Positions 7,993 to 15,657 of a stretch of DNA of 64,000 nucleotides are shown here, one piece after another. The first letter of the stretch is position 1. Each line of letters opens with the position of its first letter. The notes beneath the pieces were generated by a model. It was given only the letters and a program-made list of their open reading frames with translations, had not been told where the DNA came from and ran no database searches. The translations under genes were made by a program, and so were the position numbers. The DNA lies in contig NZ_CAJYPS010000024.1 of assembly GCF_913777145.1 (NCBI RefSeq), positions 246,570-310,569 on the forward strand, read 5' to 3'. Origin of the DNA: an uncultured Roseateles sp. GTDB lineage: Bacteria; Pseudomonadota; Gammaproteobacteria; Burkholderiales; Burkholderiaceae_C.

Positions 7993-8328
7993 TCAGCAGC
8001 AAGAGGTGGAAGAGGAGGAAGAGGCCGCCGGCAGCGCGCAGCCCGCGCCCTGACAGCAGTTGTCGGTGAGATAGGTCAGCAGCGCGTTCATCTGCCCGTA
8101 GGCGGCGCGATAGACCAGGTTGCGGCCCAGGCGCTCGGTCTGCACCAGGCCGGCGTTGGCCAGTTCCTTCAGGTGGAAGGACAGCGTGTTGGCCGGAATG
8201 CCCAGGCCCTCGGCCATGGTGCCCGGCGTAAGCCCGGCCTCGCCGGTGACCACCAGCGCACGGAACACCTGCAGGCGCACCGGCTGGGCCAGCGCGGCCA
8301 GGGCCTTGACGACGTCTTGTTCATCCAT
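7993..8328 (-). CDS. arsR: ArsR-family arsenic-responsive repressor
   Basis: A 111-residue winged-helix repressor of the ArsR/SmtB family. The recognition helix region is IPANTLSFHLKELANAGLV (about residues 44-62). The metalloid site is not in the DNA-binding helix as in R773 ArsR. It is C-terminal instead, with Cys91-Cys92 and Cys97 in NCCQGAGC, as in Acidithiobacillus-type ArsR. A serine run and a terminal Cys110-Cys111 follow. It is the first gene of the operon and lies beside an inverted repeat likely to be its operator. Release by arsenite, methylarsenite or both is possible; the pairing with arsI makes organoarsenicals plausible. Confidence 0.92.
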   Translation of the reverse strand: MDEQDVVKALAALAQPVRLQVFRALVVTGEAGLTPGTMAEGLGIPANTLSFHLKELANAGLVQTERLGRNLVYRAAYGQMNALLTYLTDNCCQGAGCALPAASSSSSTSCC

Positions 8329-8332
8329 AGTT

Positions 8333-8360
8333 CCAGAATACTCGAATTATTCAGGTCTGG
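8333..8360. promoter_or_regulatory. Probable ArsR operator
   Basis: An imperfect dyad immediately before the arsR start: outer arms CCAGA (8333-8337) and TCTGG (8356-8360), inner arms GAATA (8336-8340) and TATTC (8348-8352). It sits within 5-32 bp of the arsR ATG, where a repressor would block transcription of the operon. It also precedes the divergent GrpB-like gene. Confidence 0.55.
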
Positions 8361-8404
8361 AAAGCTGGTGCGTCGCAGATACGCTCCACCGTATGCTGGG
8401 GCGC

Positions 8405-8899
8405 ATGAAGCTGCTGCACCCCGAGGCCTACCAGGCCGCTGCCGAAGCCGCCTTCCGTATGGAGGCCTCACGGCTGCAGGCCTTGCTGCCCGAGGCGCAC
8501 ATCGAGCATGTGGGCTCGTCCGCGGTGCCAGGCCTGCTGTCCAAGGGGGATCTGGATCTGTGCGTGCTGGTGGCGCCGGACGCTCACGCCAGCGCGGTGC
8601 AAAGCCTGGTGCAGGCGGGCTATGCGATCAAGCCCGACACGCTGCGCACGCCCGAGCTGTGCATGCTGCTGCCGCCCGAGCCTGGCGCAGCGCCCGGGCT
8701 GGACCTGGCCGTGCAACTCGTGGCCCGGGGTTCGCGCTTCGAGTTCTTCCTGCACTTTCGCGACGCGCTGCGCGCCGACCTGGCCCTGGTGGCTCGCTAC
8801 AACGAGCTCAAGCGCGCCCATGAACAGGCCGACCCCGCACGCTACCGGGAGGCCAAGGCGCAGTTCGTGGCCGAGGTGCTGGGCCTGCCGCGCAGCTAG
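8405..8899 (+). CDS. GrpB family protein
   Basis: A 164-residue GrpB/UPF0157-type protein, a nucleotidyltransferase-like fold. The signature HVGSSAVPGL with SKGDLDLCV marks the nucleotidyltransferase glycine-serine turn and the acidic pair, and the C-terminal half ends in the family-like AHEQADPARYREAKAQFV stretch. The start is uncertain: ATG at 8393 would add four residues, and neither start has a clear ribosome-binding site. It is divergent from arsR but has no obvious arsenic role. The biochemical function of most GrpB proteins is unsettled. Confidence 0.8.
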   Translation: MKLLHPEAYQAAAEAAFRMEASRLQALLPEAHIEHVGSSAVPGLLSKGDLDLCVLVAPDAHASAVQSLVQAGYAIKPDTLRTPELCMLLPPEPGAAPGLDLAVQLVARGSRFEFFLHFRDALRADLALVARYNELKRAHEQADPARYREAKAQFVAEVLGLPRS

Positions 8900-9426
8900 G
8901 CCCTCAGCGCCAGCATCTCCAGCGCCCGCCGCGACGAGGCCTGGCTGGCTTCGCCCAAGGCCTCGCGCAATGCCAGCGCCTGGGTGAAGCGCTCGCGGGC
9001 CTCGTGCACACGATCCTGTTCGACCAGGCTGCGGCCCCAGTGGTGCAGCGCCATCGCCTCGATGCGCGACCAGGCTCCGGCGCGCGCCACGGCCACCGCC
9101 CTCGCGAACACCGGCTCGGCCTCGTCGCGCCGGCCCAGGTATTGCAGCGCCGTGGCCTGGGCAGTCCAGAACCAGGCGGCCGGCTCGTGAGCCGACAGCG
9201 CCTCGGCCTGCGCCTGATGCGGCGCCAGCACGGCCAGCGCCTGGGCTTGCTGGCGCGCCTGGGTCAGCAGGCCGGCCAGATCCGCACTGGCGTCCACCTG
9301 GGCCAGGGCGTCATCGCCGCGCAGCAGCTCGGCATGGCGCTCGCTGTGCGCGGCGATGGCCTGGCTCAAAGCCTGGGCATCGGGAGGCACAAAGCGCATG
9401 AACTCGGGCGGGTTGGCATCACTCAT
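8896..9426 (-). CDS. TPR-like helical protein of unknown function
   Basis: A 176-residue, mostly alpha-helical protein. Repeating patterns such as AWFWTAQATALQYLGRRDEAEPVFARAV and the later HHWGRSLVEQDRVHEARERFTQALALREALG resemble two to three tetratricopeptide repeats, a protein-protein interaction fold. The start at ATG 9426 overlaps the upstream gene by 8 bp, so the two are probably cotranscribed and coupled. The last four bases overlap the 3' end of the convergent GrpB gene. I do not recognise a specific family. Confidence 0.65.
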   Translation of the reverse strand: MSDANPPEFMRFVPPDAQALSQAIAAHSERHAELLRGDDALAQVDASADLAGLLTQARQQAQALAVLAPHQAQAEALSAHEPAAWFWTAQATALQYLGRRDEAEPVFARAVAVARAGAWSRIEAMALHHWGRSLVEQDRVHEARERFTQALALREALGEASQASSRRALEMLALRA

Positions 9427-9925
9427 GGCCGTTGCTCGAACGACGACCCGCCAGGGAGCGATGGCCCTTGTCCACCACCCCCAAGCCCTCGGCCACCCGG
9501 GCGCCCAGCGCCTGGGCCTGGGCCAGCGCGTCGGCAGCACTGCGGGGCAGGCGCTGCAGCTCAAAGGTTCGGTAGCCGCTGGTGCCGGCTTCCACCAGCC
9601 ACAGATCCTCGGTGCCCAGCTCACGCACGCGCACCCAGGCCACGTCCGACAGATCCTGCCGGCGCGTGTGCACCGGCCAGCCGAACAGGCGCAGGCGGCG
9701 CGTCAGGCAGCGGGTGCCCAGATCCAGGCCCGCCCTGCGGCGAAAGCCGCGGGCCAGAGGCAGCGCCCCCACCGCCAGCACGCTGACCACGGCGGCCAAG
9801 CCGACGCTCAAGCCCAGCGCCACGGCTGCCCAGACCTTCACCAGCGCCGCGGCTGTCGCCAGCGCCGACGCCCACCAGGCCCGCGGGGCCACCAGAGCCT
9901 GTTCGCCAAGATTCAGTTCGTGCAT
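9419..9925 (-). CDS. Hypothetical membrane protein
   Basis: A 168-residue protein with a hydrophobic region at about residues 17-58, enough for two membrane segments, followed by a basic, soluble C-terminal part (ARGFRRRAGLDLGTRCLTRRLRLFGWP and a domain ending near EGLGVVDKGHRS). It overlaps the start of the TPR-like gene downstream, suggesting a two-gene unit. No family is recognised. A membrane-anchored partner of the TPR protein is an inference from gene order only. Confidence 0.6.
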   Translation of the reverse strand: MHELNLGEQALVAPRAWWASALATAAALVKVWAAVALGLSVGLAAVVSVLAVGALPLARGFRRRAGLDLGTRCLTRRLRLFGWPVHTRRQDLSDVAWVRVRELGTEDLWLVEAGTSGYRTFELQRLPRSAADALAQAQALGARVAEGLGVVDKGHRSLAGRRSSNGHE

Positions 9926-9943
9926 TGCGCGTGCGCTGCCGGG

Positions 9944-10891
9944 TCAGGCCTGCAGCAAAAAGGCCAACGGCGTCTCCAGGCGCTGGGCCCAGGCGCTCTC
10001 GCTGTGGCCCTTGCCCTCGAACACCAGGCTCTGGAAGTTGCGCCCGTCCACATAGCCGCGCTCGCGCACCAGGTTGTCCACCAGGGTCTGGTAGGGCGCG
10101 TAGAGGGCGTCCAGCTCGATGCTGCCGCGGTCCTGGTAGAGCCGGTGGGTGGCGGGGTCGGGCAGCCGGGCGCGCAGGTAGTTGAACGCGGCCAGCGGGA
10201 TGGCGGCATTGGGCTGGAAGCTGCCGACCCAGTGGGTGGACAGGCCGGCCGCGCCGCCGAAGGTCTCGGGGTGCTGGCACAGGCCGTAGGTGGAGATCAG
10301 GCCGCCCATGCTGGAGCCCATCAGCAGGCAGTGCTCGCGCTCGGGGCGGGTGGCATAGCGCGCGTCGATCGCGGGCTTGAGCTCTTCGACGATGAAGCGC
10401 AGATAGGCATCGCTCTGGGCCTTGCCGCGCAGCGCATCGGCAAGAAAGCGCTGGCCCATGGCCTCAGGCAGGCCCGGCAGCCAGGCCTGCGGGAAGTACT
10501 CGCTGTGCCGGTAGGCGCCGTTGTTCCAGATGCCCACGACCAGGGTGTCGCGGATGCGGCCGGCCCGCGCCAGCCGGGTCAGCGCCTCGTGCACGTTCCA
10601 GGCCTGGTGGTTCCAGGTGGTGGCCGCGTCGAACAGCATCTGACCGTCGTGCATGTAGAGGACCGCATGCGGCTTGCGGCCGTCGTAGCCGTCGGGCAGC
10701 CACACGTCCACATGGCGGGCGTCCACGTGGCGGGACGCCACCCGTGACCAGCGCTCTACGCGGCCCGCGCTCACGCGCGGCAGGGGCGCGTTGGCGGGGC
10801 TGGGCTCGGGCGGGGCATCGGCCCGGGCCTGGCGGGTGAGCAGGGGGGCGGCCAGGGCGGGGCTCAGGGCCAGCAGATGACGACGTTTCAT
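9944..10891 (-). CDS. Exported alpha/beta-hydrolase esterase (putative esterase family, Fes/YbhA-like)
   Basis: About 315 residues. The N-terminus MKRRHLLALSPALAAPLL followed by ARA looks like a Tat-type or Sec signal peptide, so the enzyme is probably periplasmic. The body is the esterase-D/enterochelin-esterase-like alpha/beta hydrolase: AVLYMHDGQMLFD (oxyanion region), the nucleophile in LLMGSSMGGLIS (G-x-S-x-G), and a late His in EGKGHSESAW. I start it at ATG 10891; a TTG nine bases upstream would add three residues. The substrate is unknown. Candidates are carbohydrate esters or siderophore lactones. Confidence 0.85.
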   Translation of the reverse strand: MKRRHLLALSPALAAPLLTRQARADAPPEPSPANAPLPRVSAGRVERWSRVASRHVDARHVDVWLPDGYDGRKPHAVLYMHDGQMLFDAATTWNHQAWNVHEALTRLARAGRIRDTLVVGIWNNGAYRHSEYFPQAWLPGLPEAMGQRFLADALRGKAQSDAYLRFIVEELKPAIDARYATRPEREHCLLMGSSMGGLISTYGLCQHPETFGGAAGLSTHWVGSFQPNAAIPLAAFNYLRARLPDPATHRLYQDRGSIELDALYAPYQTLVDNLVRERGYVDGRNFQSLVFEGKGHSESAWAQRLETPLAFLLQA

Positions 10892-10971
10892 GAGCGGCAA
10901 AGCGTGAGGGTGGGCCGGATTTTGCGGCGGACCGGCGAGCCCGGCACGCGCGCCTGTGTTCCACTTCCGCC

Positions 10972-13203
10972 GTGAAGACTGAAGTTCCCCAGAGCAAACC
11001 CGCGCGGCCGCCCGCCCCGGCCTATCCGCTTCCGCAACCCCGCCACGCCGCCCGGCTGCCGCAAGGCCTGACCCCGGAGGACTGGCAGCGCATACGCCAG
11101 GCCGCCTATGTGCTGCCCCAGGTGCTGACGCCCGCCGACCTGGACGAGGGCACGGACGAGGCGCTGGAGCGCCTGGGCGCGATCCAGATCTCCAAGGCCG
11201 CCGGCGGCGCCCGGCCCAGCCGCTGGATACTGCCCGCCCACATCCCGGCCGCGCTGGCGCAGCTGGACGCCACGCCCATGGCCAACACGCTGCGCGCGCT
11301 GATGCAAAAGCGCCTGGCGCAGCTGGAGTCGCTGGGCCTGCGGCGCGAGGGCCTGGTGTTCACGCGGCTGTGCGTGCACCCCGTCAAGCTGGCGCATGAG
11401 GACTGGCGCATCGAGCTGTCGCACCGGGTGCCGGTGCCCGAAGAGCCGGTCTGGGCCTTCATGCGCGATGGCGAGGCCGGCGCGCTGCGTCATGCGCTGG
11501 GCCAGGCGCCCGAATACTCCTTCCAGGCCGAGCTGGCACTGCACCTCAACCACCTGATCGCGCGCAGCGCCGCGCTGGGCAGCGACGCCCAGCTGGCCTC
11601 GCTGCTGCCGCGCCTGCAGGCCGAGTGCGGCGTGCCCATGGGCTTCGAGGAACTCAAGCTGGCGCTGACCCGCGCGCAGGACCGCTGGGAGCAGCAGGTC
11701 GAGGAGCAGGACGCGCTCACCAGCCTGGGCCGCGAGCTGGCCTTCCAGGGCTACCCGGACAGCTTCGACGCAGCACGCAAGCTGGGCCGCAAGGTCACGC
11801 TGTACCTGGGCCCGCCCAACAGCGGCAAGACCTATGCAGCCTTCGAGCGCCTGAGCCAGGCGCTGGACGGCGCCTACCTGGCGCCGCTGCGCCTGCTGGC
11901 GCTGGAAGGGCGCGACCGCCTGGTGGGCCGCGGCGTGCCCTGCTCGCTGCTGACCGGCGAGGAGAACGTGCCGGCCAGCAACGCCCGCGTGATCTCCAGC
12001 ACCATAGAGATGGTCAACACCCGCGACGTGGTGGACGTGGCCGTCATCGACGAGGCGCAGATGATCTTCGACGACTCGCGCGGCTGGGCCTGGACCCAGG
12101 CCATCGTCGGCGTGCCGGCGCGCGAGCTCATCATCATCGGCTCGGCCTATGCGGCACCGGCCATCGAACGGCTGCTGCAGCTGTGCGGCGAGAAGCCCGA
12201 GCGCCGCGTGTTCGAGAAGAAACAGGCGGTGCAGCTGATGCCCGCGCCCGTGCCCATGACCCAGCTGCAGGCGGGCGACGCGGTGGTGGCCTTCAGCCGC
12301 CGCGACGTGCTGATGCTGCGCGACCAGATCGCGCAGGGCGGGCATGCGGTCAGCGTGATCTACGGTGCGCTGCCACCCGAGGTGCGGCGCCGCGAGGCCG
12401 AGCGCTTTGCGGTGGGCGCCAGCGACATCCTGGTGGCCACCGACGCGATCGGCATGGGCCTGAACCTGCCGATACGCCGCGTGCTGTTCTCCACGCTGAC
12501 CAAGTTCGACGGCGTGGGCGACCGCGAGCTGTCGGTCAGCGAGGTGCACCAGATCGCCGGGCGCGCCGGCCGCTACGGCCTGCATGACGAGGGCTTCGTC
12601 AGCGTGCTCAAGGAGGCCGAGGCCAGCGCGATGAAGACGCTGCGCGAGCTGCTGCCCAGGGAGCCGCGCGCGCCACGCGACTTCAAGGCCCCGGTGGCGC
12701 CCAACTGGCGGCACGTGGACACCATCTCGCGCCGCATGGGCGTGAACAAGCTCTACGCGGTGCTGAGCATCTTCATGCAGCAGCTGCGCCTGGACGACGC
12801 CCACTTCGCGGTGGCCGAGCTGGAGCAGATGCTGGAGCTGGCCGAGATGCTGGACCGCAACGCCGGCGCGCTGAGCCTGCAGGAGCGCTTCCGCTACGCG
12901 CAGGCGCCGGTGGACGCGCGCCTGCCGGTGGTGGTGGACCAGTTCCAGGGCTGGGTGCTGAACCACGCGCAGACTGGCCAGGCCGGCGAGCCCCACTTCC
13001 TGGACGACTACGACCAGCACGGCCGCCTGGACCGCATGGAGCAGGCGCTGCGCATCTGCACGCTGTGGCTGTGGCTGGACCTGCGCTTCCCCGGCGTCTA
13101 CGGCCATGTGGAGGAGGTCATCGACCTGCGCAGCCGCCTCAACGACGGCATAGAGCGCCACCTCAAAGGCAAGAAGCCGCTGTGGCAGCGGCGCGGGCGC
13201 TGA
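10972..13203 (+). CDS. Suv3-like ATP-dependent RNA helicase
   Basis: A 743-residue superfamily-2 helicase. After about 275 N-terminal residues with no known motif come Walker A GPPNSGKT (about residue 281), DEAQ (about 362) and motif VI HQIAGRAGRYG (about 526), then a C-terminal helical domain. The GPPNSGKT/DEAQ/AGRAGRYG combination is that of Suv3, the mitochondrial degradosome helicase, and its bacterial relatives. The start is GTG 10972, because no ATG occurs before 11109. It stands alone, divergent from the esterase gene and convergent with an SDR. A role in RNA turnover is inferred from the family. Confidence 0.85.
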   Translation: MKTEVPQSKPARPPAPAYPLPQPRHAARLPQGLTPEDWQRIRQAAYVLPQVLTPADLDEGTDEALERLGAIQISKAAGGARPSRWILPAHIPAALAQLDATPMANTLRALMQKRLAQLESLGLRREGLVFTRLCVHPVKLAHEDWRIELSHRVPVPEEPVWAFMRDGEAGALRHALGQAPEYSFQAELALHLNHLIARSAALGSDAQLASLLPRLQAECGVPMGFEELKLALTRAQDRWEQQVEEQDALTSLGRELAFQGYPDSFDAARKLGRKVTLYLGPPNSGKTYAAFERLSQALDGAYLAPLRLLALEGRDRLVGRGVPCSLLTGEENVPASNARVISSTIEMVNTRDVVDVAVIDEAQMIFDDSRGWAWTQAIVGVPARELIIIGSAYAAPAIERLLQLCGEKPERRVFEKKQAVQLMPAPVPMTQLQAGDAVVAFSRRDVLMLRDQIAQGGHAVSVIYGALPPEVRRREAERFAVGASDILVATDAIGMGLNLPIRRVLFSTLTKFDGVGDRELSVSEVHQIAGRAGRYGLHDEGFVSVLKEAEASAMKTLRELLPREPRAPRDFKAPVAPNWRHVDTISRRMGVNKLYAVLSIFMQQLRLDDAHFAVAELEQMLELAEMLDRNAGALSLQERFRYAQAPVDARLPVVVDQFQGWVLNHAQTGQAGEPHFLDDYDQHGRLDRMEQALRICTLWLWLDLRFPGVYGHVEEVIDLRSRLNDGIERHLKGKKPLWQRRGR

Positions 13204-13291
13204 GCGCTCGCATCACCACTCACAGCGGCCAGCCCCGGGGCTCAGGCCACCGGGGTCGGGTGGGCGGCCAGCGCCCCGTTGAGCGGCTTGC

Positions 13292-14104
13292 TCAGTGCGC
13301 AGCGGCCGTGTAGCGGGTGGCCGGGCTGCTGCCGCCCAGCTGGGGCGCCAGGGCCTGGCGGGCATCCTCCAGGCGCTGCCAGGCGGACTCGTCCTGCAGC
13401 GGCGGGATGGTGACCAGCTCGCCGCGGTCGAAGCCCACCAGGGCCGCATCCACCATGGCCTCGGCCGACATCACGATCTCCTTGGGCAGGTGCTCGACCG
13501 GCAGGCCGCCCTTGCTCCAGAAGTCAGTCGCGGTGGCGCCGGGCAGCACGGCCTGCACGCGCACGCCCTGGCTGGCCAGCTCGTGGTGCAGCGACTGGCT
13601 GAATGCGGTCACGAAGGCCTTGGTGCCGCCGTAGACGCCGTTGAGGATCTCCGGCGCGATCGCCACGATGGACGAGATGTTGATGACCGCGCCGCGGCCG
13701 CGGGCCACGAAGCCGGGCATGACGGCATAGGTCAGGCGGGTCAGCGCGGTGACGTTGAGCTCGATCATGCGGCTCATCTGGTCGACATCGCTCTCCAGCA
13801 GCTTGGTGTGCGTGCCCAGGCCGGCGTTGTTGACCAGCAGCGTGATGCTGGCGTCCTCACGCAGCTTGGCCTCGACGCGGGCCCGGCCGGCAGCGTCGGC
13901 CAGGTCGGCATCCAGCACCTCGATGGTGCGGCCGGTGGCGGTGCTCAGGCGGTTGGCCAGCTCGGCCAGGCGGGCGCGGTCACGCGCCACCAGGATCAGG
14001 TCGTAGCCGCGGCGGGCCAGGCGGTCGGCGTAGACCGCGCCGATGCCGGAAGACGCACCGGTGATCAGTGCCGTGCCAAGATGGGAAGTCGTGTTGCTCG
14101 TCAT
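13292..14104 (-). CDS. SDR-family oxidoreductase (DltE/YqjQ-like)
   Basis: A 270-residue classical SDR: TGASSGIG near residues 17-24, NNAG near 91, INISS near 145 and the catalytic pair in YGGTK near 158. It resembles the short-chain reductases often labelled DltE-like. It is divergent from a GlxA-type AraC regulator across 127 bp, so it is the fourth SDR in this window that lies beside a regulator. The substrate is unknown. Confidence 0.9.
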   Translation of the reverse strand: MTSNTTSHLGTALITGASSGIGAVYADRLARRGYDLILVARDRARLAELANRLSTATGRTIEVLDADLADAAGRARVEAKLREDASITLLVNNAGLGTHTKLLESDVDQMSRMIELNVTALTRLTYAVMPGFVARGRGAVINISSIVAIAPEILNGVYGGTKAFVTAFSQSLHHELASQGVRVQAVLPGATATDFWSKGGLPVEHLPKEIVMSAEAMVDAALVGFDRGELVTIPPLQDESAWQRLEDARQALAPQLGGSSPATRYTAAAH

Positions 14105-14231
14105 GTTGTTTCTCCTGTCGCGGGGAAGCGTTGGAACATGTCGTCATGGTAGGAATCAGGGCCTCCGTCTTAAATGACGTATAAAGTGCTGATTCGAGAC
14201 ACCCATATCTCAAAAGGACAGGATTACCGTC

Positions 14232-15179
14232 ATGCACAAGCTGGGCTTCGTCATGAGCGACGGCTTCCAGGTGATGGCCTTCGCCGTCCAGACCGTCTTC
14301 GAGTTGGCCAACCTGGCGCTCGGTGACCGCTTCTATGCCTTCCACTGCTACAGCCTGAACGGCGGTCTGGTGCGCTCATCCAACGGCATGAGCCTGATGA
14401 CGCGGCCGCTGGGCACCATCTCGCAGGCCGACACCTGGCTGGTGGCCGGCGTTCTCGCGCCGCTGAAGGAGCCCACGCCGGAGCCGGTGCTGCGCTTCCT
14501 GCGCCGCGCGGTGACGCACTCGCGCCGCATCGCCGGCCTGTGCACCGGCGGCTTCGTGCTGGCCGAGGCCGGCCTGCTGGACGACCGCCGCGCCACCACC
14601 CATTGGGGCTATGCGCGCAAGCTGCAGCGTCACTTCCCGCGGGTGCGCGTGGAGGAAGACCGCATCTTCATCATCGACGGCCCGATCTGGACCTCGGCCG
14701 GCATGACCGCCGCGATGGACCTGGCGCTGGCCATGGTGGAGAAGGACCTGGGCGATGAGGTGGCGCGCTCGGTCGCCCACCGGCTGGTGATGAGCCAGCG
14801 CCGCGCGGGCGGCCAGAGCCAGCATTCCGAGCTGCTGGAGCTTGCGCCCAAGTCCGACCGCATCCAGCAGGCGCTGGACTACGCGCGCAGCCACCTGCGC
14901 GAGCCGCTGTCGGTGGAACAGCTGGCCGAGGTGGTGCACCTGAGCCCGCGCCAGTTCAGCCGCGTGTTCACCGCCGAGACCGGCGTCTCGCCCGCCAAGG
15001 CGGTGGAGGGCCTGCGCCTGGAAGCGGCACGCCTGATGATCGAGCAGAGCCGCCACCCGCTGGAGGTGGTGGCGCGCGAATCGGGCTTCCGGGACCGGCG
15101 CCATCTGCGCGAGGTCTTCATCCGCAACTTCGGCGTGCCCCCGCAGGCCTCGCGCCGCCAGGCCCGGGCCGCAGCCTGA
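14232..15179 (+). CDS. GlxA-family AraC-type transcriptional regulator
   Basis: A 315-residue regulator with an N-terminal DJ-1/PfpI-like domain and a C-terminal AraC DNA-binding domain. The first domain shows the AGLCTGGFVLAEAG elbow with Cys at about residue 103, plus ATTHW. The C-terminal third has the two helix-turn-helix units (LSVEQLAEVVHLSPRQFSR and LEVVARESGFRDRRHLREVF). GlxA-like regulators sense small metabolites and usually activate. The divergent SDR at 13292 is the obvious target. Confidence 0.92.
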   Translation: MHKLGFVMSDGFQVMAFAVQTVFELANLALGDRFYAFHCYSLNGGLVRSSNGMSLMTRPLGTISQADTWLVAGVLAPLKEPTPEPVLRFLRRAVTHSRRIAGLCTGGFVLAEAGLLDDRRATTHWGYARKLQRHFPRVRVEEDRIFIIDGPIWTSAGMTAAMDLALAMVEKDLGDEVARSVAHRLVMSQRRAGGQSQHSELLELAPKSDRIQQALDYARSHLREPLSVEQLAEVVHLSPRQFSRVFTAETGVSPAKAVEGLRLEAARLMIEQSRHPLEVVARESGFRDRRHLREVFIRNFGVPPQASRRQARAAA

Positions 15180-15186
15180 GGGCCGG

Positions 15187-15642
15187 GTGGTGCGCCGGCT
15201 GGCCCTCGCGCTGATTCGGCTCTATCAGCACCACCTGTCGCCCCGCAAGGGCTTCAGCTGCGCCTACCGGGCGCACACCGGCCGCGCCAGCTGCTCAGCG
15301 CTGGGCTGGCGCGCGGTGCGGCGTCACGGCGTGCTGCGCGGCCTGGCGCTGATCCGCGAACGCACCCGGCGCTGCGGCGTCGCCCACCGCCGCTACGGCC
15401 CGGCAGCACGCCCGCTGCATGGTCAGCAGGGCGTCTGCGACGCGGGCTGCGACCTGCCGGTGGACGCGCACTGCCACAGCCCCTGTGATGGCCCCTGCGA
15501 CGGCCCCGGCCCGCGCGGTGGCCGCTGCCTATCCCAAGCCTGCGACGTCGTCGAATGCTGTGGCTGCGACTGGTCCTCACGCGATCGGCGCAGCCGCCAC
15601 GCCGGGCGCGAACGGTCGCAGCACCTGCCGCCCAGACGTTGA
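15187..15642 (+). CDS. yidD: YidD-like membrane protein insertion efficiency factor with cysteine-rich tail
   Basis: A 151-residue protein starting at GTG 15187, seven bases after the regulator's stop codon. The first 75 residues are YidD-like: LALIRLYQHHLSP, then a cysteine pair in CAYRAHTGRASCSALG where the family usually has CRFxPTCSxYA, then RHGVLRGLALIRERTRRCG. YidD helps YidC insert inner-membrane proteins. After about residue 80 there is a tail with ten cysteines in short CDGP/CDxGCD-type units. That tail is absent from standard YidD and could bind metal. The call of a divergent YidD subfamily is reasonable, not certain. Confidence 0.7.
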   Translation: MVRRLALALIRLYQHHLSPRKGFSCAYRAHTGRASCSALGWRAVRRHGVLRGLALIRERTRRCGVAHRRYGPAARPLHGQQGVCDAGCDLPVDAHCHSPCDGPCDGPGPRGGRCLSQACDVVECCGCDWSSRDRRSRHAGRERSQHLPPRR

Positions 15643-15657
15643 GCGCAGCGCGCCGCC

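Noticed and set aside
10888..13161. 757-codon minus-strand open frame opposite the helicase
   Set aside because: The opposite strand carries all Suv3 helicase motifs; the minus frame is low-complexity.
13204..13291. GC-rich dyad after the helicase gene as a terminator
   Set aside because: The pairing is short and no T-run follows on either strand.
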